NCBI GenBank assembly: GCA_946406115.1
Contig: OX291547.1
Location: 6,701,001-6,765,000 of the forward strand
Length of the DNA stretch: 64,000 bases
Direction: 5' to 3'
DNA from: Apoda limacodes
Taxonomy: Eukaryota > Arthropoda > Insecta > Lepidoptera > Limacodidae
The number at the start of each line of letters is the position of its first letter. Position 1 is the first letter of the stretch. The translations under genes and the position numbers were made by a program. Positions 55,621-64,000 of this stretch are shown here, piece after piece. A model generated the notes under the pieces. That model worked only from the letters and a program-made list of their open reading frames with translations, made no database searches and was not told the DNA's origin.

Positions 55621-56939
55621 TATACGTGAGAAAAAAGATCAAGTATTGAGTGGTTTTCATTTCATTTCATTTATCAGTAAATTCGGATACTCAGTTGTTA
55701 TTTCACAAATTATAAAAAATATGTTAATATAAATGTACAAAGAATGTTGAATGACGTGGTGGTAAAGATCGGTAAATAAGTATAAATAATTCTAGGGTCG
55801 AATATCGACAAAAGCCAAATTTAGTTGTAAATCTATTAACATCAGGTTGTGGGTACCAACCATTAAGATACTGTGCCAGCACAAATAATGTCTAGCAAAA
55901 CCTTGGCCTGCGCAGACGAAGGATGAGGTAGTCCGCGTTGGACTGAAATTTTTGTACGCGGTTTGTTCTTACTGCATGAATCAATGTTTTATCAATAATT
56001 TTGCCGCTGTTATTGTATGACGTGCAAAGTCTATCTACTTAGAAGGACATTGATATTGATTATAAGGATACTTCACCTATGGTGTAATATAAATATAATA
56101 AAAATTACTATAGTTTTAAAAAAAATGCCATAATTAAAAGTGTAAATTGCCACATACGTATGTTTGCAGTCCAAACAATATACAGTAATATGCGTGTCAA
56201 TAAATATCAAACTCACACTTGTCGGTTTTTTTATTCGAAACCATGAAGTTCAAGAAAGGTGACATTAGATATAACCGGGCATTGACTTGCGCTGTTACTC
56301 GGTGAGTTTTTAAAGTAGATACTTTTTGTCGTACCCATCACTAAATATTTTTTTTAATCAATAAAATATTTTAATGGTGTAATTTGACGTTCGAAAACAA
56401 ATGTGCACTCCAATGACCGCTGTTTTGGTAGTAAATAATGTATTTTTTTGTAGATGAATTCTCTTGAAAAACAAATGATAATTCTATTATTATTATTACG
56501 GAACTGGTTTGTAGGTTATAGAAAAGTTAATTTGGGTACCTTTCAAATTATTTATTATAAATGTGGTTTGATAAAATTTTATATTTGTGGTGTAGAGTTA
56601 TTCTATTAATGTGGTTTGAATTTATTAAACGCTAATACCTTATGTAGATACTGCGTAAGTTTTTATATATTAAACTTGTTTTAATTGTGTGCCTTTAAAA
56701 TTCGGAATTTTGGAACTTCGGATCAACTCACAACTGGAAAGTTATTTTGTGTTTATATTTGTATTTTAATAGGAAAGTATTAGATCTTGTCCATATTTTT
56801 ATGTCCCCTTATATTCATTTAATTAGCTGTAATTAAGTTGTATGTAGGTACAACAACCTATTAGAATTAAGGTTTCAGGTAGATAAGGATTGGTCCTTTC
56901 TACTTGTCTATTTGGCCCTCTACCGTTTTACACTGGAAT
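55621..56939. other. AT-rich noncoding DNA
   Basis: A CTCACACTTGTCGGTTTTTTT end of the GGGTTCCGT family occurs at about 56212-56232. Otherwise nothing recognised. Confidence 0.4.
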
Positions 56940-57384
56940 TAAGGAGCCGCTTTGAATTTGTTTGTGGCAGTGAATAGGCCACCATTCTATACCATCTCCG
57001 ATATGGATAAATTTCTTGAGTACGAGTGTCGGAGTTCTTCTGTGCCCTCCCCGGGGTTCTCATTCAGGCGTCTCAATGCAGAGCATCACAAGCACCACAG
57101 CAACTGCCCCAAAGGCACCCTGCACCCCGGCCTCCATTTTCGGAAGTTATTGGGACAGCGGCCAGACTAACACCACCATAGCTAAGCTGTACAGCTGTAT
57201 GATACCTTCCCCTGGTGCTTCTTCGAATTTAAGCACCTTTGACCCCTTCGGGTAGTCTTGCCTACGGGTAGAGGCCCTTTTCCCCCCTCCCCTCCTCGTA
57301 TGCGAAAAGTAAGTTTTGCACCCCCTTTCGGACTCTCAAGAGTCCTTAACGTTTGGACGGAAGTTGTAAATCGGATAAAAGAGG
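56940..57384 (+). other. GC-rich unassigned stretch beside the LINE
   Basis: Two overlapping plus-strand frames are open for 70-80 codons (56952-57170 and 57016-57255). Neither matches a known domain: one contains SDMDKFLEYECRSSSVPSPG and the other is serine/threonine/alanine-rich. A GGGTAGAGGCCCTTTTCCCC run follows. It may be an untranslated or ORF1 part of some LINE into which the neighbouring element inserted. Confidence 0.3.
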
Positions 57385-59388
57385 TTTTTTTTTTTTTATA
57401 CCACTAAGGTGGCAAACAAGCTTACGGTCCGCCTGATGGTAAGCGGTCACCGTAGCCTATGGACGCTTGCAACACCAGGGGTATCACTTGCGCGTTTGCG
57501 ACCCTTCAGAAATCTAATAACTTCTTTCTTGAAGAACTCCATACTGTGGTCCTTGCAGAAAACCTTGGCAGGGAGCTCATTCCACAACTTAAGCGTTCGC
57601 GGGAGGAAGTTTCTCTGAAACCGCACTGTACGCGACCATTTAGGTTCTAAAGTGTTAGAATGAATTCCCTGCCGATGGCGAGCGGTGCGATGGTAGAAAG
57701 CAGCCGTGGGCACCATTTAGAACAATTCTTCAGAACACAACCCATTGTACAAGCGGTACAACACTCACAGGGAGGCAAAGTCTCTCCTCAGACTTAAGGG
57801 CTCGATACCGCAAGTGAGTTTGGAATCGTCGACAATTCTCACAGCCCGTCGCTGAACCAAGTCAAAAGGGCCAAGCTAGTATCTGGGTGCACCTGCTCAG
57901 AGATGGCAGCAGTACTCCATGTGGGGCCGAACTTGCGATTTGTAAAGTAACAACCTTCGACCCGACGTGAAGTACTGTTTCGCTCTGTTGAGTACACCAA
58001 GTTTTTTGGACGCCAGCTTCACCTTATCATGTAAATGATCTCGGAACTGAACATCGCTGGAGATGTCGACACCAAGGATCCCAATGCTCTTGGAGATGGA
58101 GAGGGGAGTGTTCTGGAATTGTGGGACTACAGTGAATGGAGTTTTCTTAGCGGTGAACGCGCACACTTGTGTCTTTGTTGGGTTGAATCGGACCAAGTTT
58201 ACCCGTCCCCAGTCAGAGACCTTGGACAGTGAGGCCTCGATTTGTGACACAAGTTCTCCGCGGTTTTCCTCCACAACGGAACGAGGGATGTTTGCACGAC
58301 CTGTGTAAAAAGCGTATCCAGTACTGTCATCCGCATAGCAATGTATGTTGTTGATGTCCAATATGTCATTGATATGCAGTAGAAACAGCGTAAGAGACAG
58401 CACAGAGCCTTGTGGGACACCAGCATTAATGTCCATGCTATCACAGCAACTACCGTCAACTACGGTTCGTATGCGTCTGCCGGACAAAAAACTAAGATGG
58501 CAACTTCGATAGAAGACCCCAGTGCCATACCCGATCGAACGCCTTCGCTATGTCCAAGCTACATGCCAATGCCTCCCCCTGACTCTCAATGGCTAGTGCC
58601 CATCGCTGTGTGAGATACACTAGAAGGTCACCAGTCGAGCGACCGTGGCGAAAGCCATATTGACGGTCACTGACCAGATCGTGTACTTCTAGGTATCTTA
58701 GAAGCTGTGTGTTGATCACACGCTCCATCACCTTGGAGAGGAGAGAGAAATTGCCTAGTGTGGTAGGAAAGCGCGAAGATGGCGAAAGGACATAACTTAG
58801 GAGCACACTGTTTAAGCACCACTGCTGGTATACCGTCTGGCCTACTCGACTTACGAACGTCTAGAGAAAGCAACGTCCGCCGGACCTTCCGCTGCGTTAT
58901 GGAGATTTCTGGCATGGTCTTACCGCACCACGGTATAGTAGGTGGTACAGCGCCTTCATCGTTCATGTTCGAGTTCGAGAAAGAGACTGCCCAGTAGATC
59001 GACTTTCTCTTTAGCACTATGGGCCAAGTCACCATTGGTCTTTCGCAGTGGTGGTAACGACGACTGGCAAAAGTTCCCTTCGGCAGCTTTGGCAAGCGAC
59101 CAGAAAGCACGACTCCCAGAGGGATAGCTCGCAAGTCGCCCACCTATTTTGCCGATGAATTGGAATTTTGCTCTGGCAGTTGCTTTCTTACTGAACCTCG
59201 AGGCAGCATTTAATTTGCGTTTTAACTCAGAAATATTCGGATCCTTATTATTACGAGCCGTGGTCCAAGCCTCATAGGCAGTTTGCTAAAGAATTTTAGC
59301 TTTTCTGCAAGACCTATTAAACCACGGTCGTTTTTTGACGCCGGCAGCTACTCACGGGTTAGGAATATAGCATTCCCTACCAGCAAGG
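57385..59388 (-). mobile_element. Second long copy of the LINE (damaged)
   Basis: Minus-strand copy of the element at 25955-28095. The T-run at 57385-57397 is the poly(A) end and similarity reaches GAATGCTATATTCC at about 59386. It keeps GVPQGSV and the YADD active site (CYADDSTGYAFYTGR, about 58325-58340). Compared with the good copy it has a roughly 95-base deletion at about 58752, removing the PVPKKGD...NYRPIAI part of the polymerase, a smaller deletion just before FALSYH, and frameshifts that break it into pieces (57447-57716, 57897-58487, 58492-58806, 58667-59143). It is inactive. Confidence 0.9.
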
Positions 59389-59402
59389 ATGATGAGTAAC
59401 TT

Positions 59403-59547
59403 TAAGCTTGTGAAGTAGCCCCACTGCAAGTGTCTACGTTTTAGCAGCGTAAGTCATGACAGGTAGGACTCATATGTAAAAGACCTTTTTCTTTAAATTC
59501 AGCTTGCCAAATATGCTGCCTTAGCTTGATCCTTCTATTGATTTATT
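59403..59547 (-). pseudogene. RTE-type LINE fragment next to the LINE copy
   Basis: On the minus strand: FGKLNLKKKVFYI, a stop, VLPVMTYAAKT, a stop, and TLAVGLLHKLK. This corresponds to FGKLR...LKTKVFNQCVLPVMTYGAETWTL..GLVHKFK of RTE elements with about 10 residues deleted. It breaks off within the KFKVAQRAMER block exactly where the neighbouring LINE copy begins. Dead fragment. Confidence 0.7.
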
Positions 59548-60385
59548 TACTTATATTGTACATATAGTACGTTATAGGGTTCCACCTACAACACTGTTAA
59601 GTAAAAATAAGGAATTTTAAAAGTCATTAAGGTATGCATATAGTCCATAGTCTACCTTTTGGTGTGTAATTTTTTAAATTAACTTTGGCTATTGGTAGGT
59701 ACTACTATTGATTATTCTGTGCTATCGGTAAAGAAAAAATAACTGACACGCAAAGTAGGTACTTTACATGCAGTAAAGTCGTACTTCTACCTATTTAAAA
59801 ATGTCTGTCCATGCTCACGGACAAACGGCGGCAGTAACCTTGTATGCTGGTCAGAATCCCTGATAACTTGTTTATATTTTTGCCCTAAAGTCCACACGGC
59901 TGCATATATTATATACTAATTGACAGTTATTTCTATATTCTTTACCAACCTCTTTCGTTCTGTATGTCTATATGTTACGATAGTTTTTTTCCAAATCTAC
60001 ATAGCTACTGATTAAAAAAAATTAAGAGGTACAGGTGTAGGACTTGCTTGCCATGGATTTATCTAAGGCACAGACTATATAATATAATACTAGTACCAGA
60101 GGTAAAAACGAGGTCTGAAATGGTGGTCAAAATCTTAAAGTAGGCCTGAAACGGTAAGTAGGATCGTGAGTGATTGAATGGGATGGAAATGGGTTTGCAC
60201 ATTCTTAAATATTTTTTGAAATGTCTATGTAACATAGTTTTGGAGTTTACCACACCGTACACTGAGGGTTCCATACTTAATAAGAGGTTTTGTTACCTCA
60301 AAAAACTATTGATTTTGTACCTACAAGAAATTTATCGTGTTATGTGAAGACTTCTCATAGGTTTTCCTGAAATCTATTCTAAGGT
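59548..60385. other. AT-rich noncoding DNA
   Basis: Nothing recognised. Confidence 0.4.
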
Positions 60386-61125
60386 TGTAACGCACCTTCG
60401 CCTCCACCTCCGTTACTGCGGAAGCTCCGCACGAAAACGTACCTCCTTCTATATAATTTTTTTGCGGAGTTGTAACGGAGGTTTATTTATTTACGTCGTC
60501 AATGACTTGCATGAAATATTATACGCGAGCAGCGACTTTCGACGACATGGCCGCTCAGCAACGTCCTGCACGCTATATGGTCAAAATTCAATAAGTGCAG
60601 TGGGAGGAAATACGGGACGCGGCAGGCAGTTGGGGTGAAGGCGTATTTAAAATGATAGGTAGGTTAGTAAATAAAATAAAGAAAACCGAGTCAAAATAGA
60701 CGACGACCCTTTATTATGATGGAGAGACAACCCTACACCTCCCCTCGGTTGCACGTACTTATCAACGCCGTCAAGTTCAGTGCCAAGTGACTATTGTCTA
60801 AGAATATTCAGAGGAGTTGGCTTAATCTATGAGCCTCTTACAAACCGTTTAAAAGGTGATGACAAAACCGCAAAGCTATTATTTGTTAAATATAATTTGC
60901 CTGTTCTGATTTTAATTACTAGTAGGTACCTAATGTTTGTTTTTATTTCTTAGAAAGTATACTATAAATGTATATCTATTCAAAATAAAGGCTTCGAGAC
61001 TCCCTATTCTTTATTTATTTTATTTAACTTTTACCTCCGCCTTCCTTAACTTCCGCATCCTCATCATCTTCGCATCCGCCCCGCCACCGCTAAGAAGGCC
61101 TCCGTTACTACCTTAATCTATACGC
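60386..61125. repeat. CTCCG-motif-bounded repeat or element
   Basis: The left part (60390-60485) has CCTTCGCCTCCACCTCCGTT, GCGGAAGCTCCGC and an inverted GTAACGGAGG. The right part (61025-61120) has TTACCTCCGCCTTCC, CCGCATCC and GCCTCCGTTACTACC. The repeated (C/T)CTCCG(C/T) modules on both sides of about 540 bases of ordinary sequence look like the termini of a hAT-like non-autonomous element familiar in moths, but I could not define exact ends or a target duplication. Confidence 0.35.
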
Positions 61126-62145
61126 AATTTCTTTTAAAAAATATTTATTTTAAAATAATAAAAATTATATGTTTGAGACCCTCACAAGCCATTGTCACAC
61201 CATTGAGTTATTGTAATAAATAATTGTGTCACACAACAGAGTAAAGTTTGCGAAACTTTTTTTTAATTTTCAAAGTTCATTAATTTACGTTAGTCGTTCG
61301 TGCATGTTTAGGTCACGAAACTTCATATGTGTACTAAATTTCAGCTTAATTGGTCCAGTATATTCGAATTAAATTGGCTATAATAGACGTTAGACAGAAA
61401 GAAACACGAGTGATCCCTCAAGGATTCTGCAGCCTTTTTTTAATCGGACATACAGAACCCTAAAAATGACCGTACATATCTTCGAATTCGGAAGTTTTGC
61501 AAGCAGATAATCTAAAATAATTCCAACTGTCTATATCTTACAAAAAAAAAGTTTTCGAGAAATAAAGAATATATATAGGTAACTTTTAAAATTTCTGTTA
61601 AGAACGAAATCCTGGGTAGTTAGTTAAATTGGAACTTGATCGGTTTTTTTTAAAATAACAATAGCATACCTAAACACTCATTTAACTGACAGGAGTCAAA
61701 CCTTGGGCACATGGCACGGCAGTCCTATGCTTTGATCGCTACGACATAATACGTAAACAATCGCCTGACACGCGTTTAAATTTAACCGACAATTTCTTGA
61801 TTATTATAATGTATTTGGTAGGTATAACTTGGCTGCTAGGCGATGACGTATCAAGATGAAACATGCGTCACGTTTAAAGTTCTCCAGCGAAATGTGTAAA
61901 CCGCATCTGATTTCGTTCCGTAGTTTTTGTGATGCGCGAAAAACACATAGACTTACAGACCCACAAAGGAATATTCTAAATTTAATGGTTTTGGCTTGAA
62001 TTATAAAGCTGTACTTTAGCGAGAGCTTCATCATTTCAGTTGTGATAATGAAAGAGATTGATTTCATCATGGCAAACAGAAAGTATATATTTAAACATGT
62101 CTCAGTGATCAATAGGTCTAATACCGGAAGCTATCACAGACTGCT
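61126..62145. other. AT-rich noncoding DNA
   Basis: A remnant of the GGGTTCCGT family (ACAGAACCCTAAAAATGACC, about 61450) occurs. Otherwise nothing recognised. Confidence 0.4.
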
Positions 62146-63010
62146 TTGAGTGTTCCATATACATTCAATACTCCAAGCGGCACTGCGCCAAACCCTGATG
62201 GGTTCCGAAAATTTCCAGTTGGAACCCAGGCTGTTGATCAGAAATGCAACGATTTCGCGACTGTTGTTCGTAAAGAGGGTCGCAAATTCTGCCAGAAAGC
62301 GCGAATAATTCCGAAGTCTCTAGCGAGACTCGGGGTCGTAAGGCAGAGACGGAAGGTACTCTTTAATCATGCAATGTTATAAACAGCCGCTACAATATTT
62401 GCAAAAGGTCTAAGTTATGGTCTTGGTACTCCTAAGCCACGTTTATAAGTCGTTCTCAAGAGTTATCAGAAATCGTCACACCTGGAGACTTGACAACTTT
62501 CAGCGTCCGAGACAGGCTGTAGTTCAAAAAGGCTACAGAACCGTAGACCACATTTACACACTGCAGCTGATTGCAAAAAATACAAAAGAGTATAATCAGC
62601 CGCTTTGTCTTGCCTTCGTGGACTACAAAAAGCCTTTGATTCCATCGAAATAATGGCTTTCTGTAATACTTTCAGTGAAGCCAAGTAAATTGCCGATACA
62701 TCAAGGTGACGAGATGTTTGTATGACACCGTTAAAAGGACCGGCAGACAAAGTCCATCCAGTTTCGCAAAAGAGTACGACGAGTCTTTAAGAAGCTGAAC
62801 TGGAAAAGTCGCAACATCTCTTCAAACGGCTAGTTCATGTCATTTCGCGGATGACATCGTAATTATGGCTGAATTGCCGAAACTGAAACGGATGGCAGAC
62901 GAGTCTAAGAGTGGTCTCCAACCGGGTCGCCCAACCAGGTGGACCAATGACATGACCTGAAAAAGGTTTATCTAGCCGGACGTGGCTAAATGAAAAAAGC
63001 GGAGGATGGA
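62146..63010 (+). pseudogene. RTE-type LINE remnant with reverse transcriptase motifs
   Basis: From about 62355 VLFNHAM is followed, after a deletion, by VLLSHVYKSFSRVIRNRHTW, RRLDNF-like DNFQRPRQAV, KGYRTVDHIYTLQLI and EYNQPLCLAFVDYKK. This is RTE reverse transcriptase blocks 2-4 with the A-box aspartate in FVDY. Further on, HFADDIVIMAE (about 62838-62870) is the YADD-equivalent box, and RWTNDMT near 62938 matches the C-terminal RW.DD block. Stops and frame changes are many and the region between blocks is shortened. The first 200 bases are open but not assignable. Inactive. Confidence 0.8.
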
Positions 63011-63055
63011 GGAGCCGAGGATACATTAATAGAAGTAGGCTAGTTAAAATTTTAG

Positions 63056-63320
63056 CACCTGGAGACCGAGCTCTGCTCGTTTTTTTTAACAACGCAATCC
63101 ATTGTTAAGTAGCTTTAGTGCTGCTGTATCGATAAAAATATAAATATAGAGTATTACTACTCGCCAATAGACGTCAGGAAGAGTCATATTGTTCAGTTTA
63201 TAATTAAAAACACGTTTTCTAAAAATGAAACCTAGCTAAATCGATTTATCGCCCCCGAACCCCCTGCATACTAAATTTCATCACAATCGACGGAGCCGTT
63301 TTCGAGATTCAGATTATATA
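63056..63320 (-). repeat. Dispersed repeat family F, minus copy
   Basis: From ACCTGGAGACCGAGCTCTGC to GTTTTCGAGATTCAGATTAT it is the reverse complement of 45867-46190. It has a single copy of the CTAAAGCTACT module that is duplicated in the other copy. It starts about 45 bases after the RTE remnant. Confidence 0.65.
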
Positions 63321-64000
63321 CGTATATACATATATACAAAAATTGCTCGTTTAAAGGTATTAATAATAGATTATGCCTACGTAAAGTTTGTTTTATTTTA
63401 ATTTTAAATTGTCAATGCTGTGAAACTCTAGCAATGCTTTAACATCTATTCTATGCACTTTTTGTTAGTAGTCATTGTTTTTTATATATTAATTAGAATT
63501 TGATATCTGTCCAATAAATTATTATTAATAATTATTTTTTATTTAATTTTAATTAATTATTATTAAATAATTAATAATAATTCATTAAGGTAATAATATA
63601 AAAATATATATTATTTAGGCATATCATAACTCGAAACCTGTGGTATTGCCTGATTCCCGAAATAGAAAGTCCCTGTCAAATAATGAAAAGTACTGTGTTG
63701 AAAGATATTATAATAAATAAAGGATTTTTTAAATTTAAATTGAAAGTAAAAAAAATAATTAAACGTAGGTAAAATAAAAATGAAACAAAAACCTTATCTT
63801 AAATAGAGGGGGTAGGTAAATATTTGCGGTTTAAAAAACTAGATTATATGTGTCTGTAGGTATGTGTGTGTGTGTGTGTGAAACTTTTCAACTCGATAAA
63901 CATCTATTCTATGCACCTTTTTAAAACGTTGTTTCTTGTACGTTGATTAGAATTTGATAATTACCCAACAGGCTGACATCAGAAACATAACCTGTACAAT
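63321..64000. other. AT-rich DNA with a long direct repeat
   Basis: About 90 bases at 63419-63510 recur in the same orientation at 63877-63968 (shared TGTGAAACT, ACATCTATTCTATGCAC and GATTAGAATTTGATA blocks). Between them lie an AT-only imperfect palindrome (63508-63600) and a (GT)n run (about 63861-63880). No gene. Confidence 0.5.

Noticed and set aside
57897..59143. Separate small ORFs on both strands in the 57-59 kb region
   Set aside because: The minus-strand ones are broken pieces of the LINE polymerase; the plus-strand ones are antisense shadows, as comparison with the 25.9-kb copy shows.
1..64000. CRISPR arrays, bacterial operons, phage or integrated-virus genes, rRNA
   Set aside because: None seen. 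The spliced exons, poly(A) LINEs, SINE and MITEs mark this as animal nuclear DNA. No viral structural or replication gene motifs were recognised.

Overview
This is about 64 kb of AT-rich animal nuclear DNA from an insect, most likely a moth or butterfly (Lepidoptera). The assignment rests on repeat content: a tRNA-derived SINE with a body familiar from moth genomes; RTE-type LINE pieces with the CVLPVMTYAAETWTL block; a LINE family ending in a 3' tail familiar from Lepidoptera; short Helitron-like repeats that start TCCTACTAATATTATAA and end in CTAG; and the GGGTTCCGTACC repeat common in moths. There are no operons, Shine-Dalgarno sites or CRISPR arrays.

No complete host gene is visible. The best host-gene evidence is two short spliced exons. 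One is a 126-nt internal exon on the minus strand (711-836). The other is a 46-nt plus-strand exon (35949-35994) that carries a start codon and 11 codons, ending at a GTAAGC donor. A weaker terminal-exon candidate lies at 31235-31342 (minus) and a possible 5'-UTR-like stretch at 15870-16092. The window is therefore probably intron and intergenic DNA of one or more long-intron genes.

Layout. 0-9 kb: AT-rich DNA, the minus exon, a 2-kb region bounded by inverted repeats (2776-4804) and two GGGTTCCGT repeats. 9-20 kb: a decayed retroelement C-terminus (9460), a LINE tail (10592), two small coding-like stretches, an inverted GGGTTCCGT pair and a minus-strand LINE (17669-18620). 20-25 kb: Helitron-like repeats, a SINE and a 373-bp MITE. 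25.9-28.1 kb: the best preserved element, a 5'-truncated LINE with an intact reverse transcriptase ORF and poly(A). 28-40 kb: mostly repeats, a 1.4-kb TIR element (34285-35679), the start-codon exon and another LINE tail. 40.6-43.6 kb: two nested-insertion sites (LINE into RTE; TIR element into Helitron-like repeat). 44-47 kb: repeats and a GC-rich island. 50.3-52.9 kb: a decayed two-exon PIF/Harbinger transposase with a MADF-type protein fragment on the opposite strand inside its intron, beside a 615-bp MITE with an 11-bp target duplication. 53-57 kb: tandem Helitron-like copies and GC-rich islands. 57.4-59.5 kb: a second, damaged copy of the LINE next to an RTE remnant. 60-63.3 kb: a CTCCG-rich repeat, an RTE remnant and an inverted repeat copy. 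63.4-64 kb: AT-rich direct repeats.

The window reads as a record of layered transposition, not a gene pathway. Only the LINE at 25.9 kb keeps an open polymerase frame, and it lacks its endonuclease. I see no convincing new enzymatic or defence system. The most informative items are the Harbinger/MADF nested arrangement, several well-bounded non-autonomous elements and the two spliced exons.
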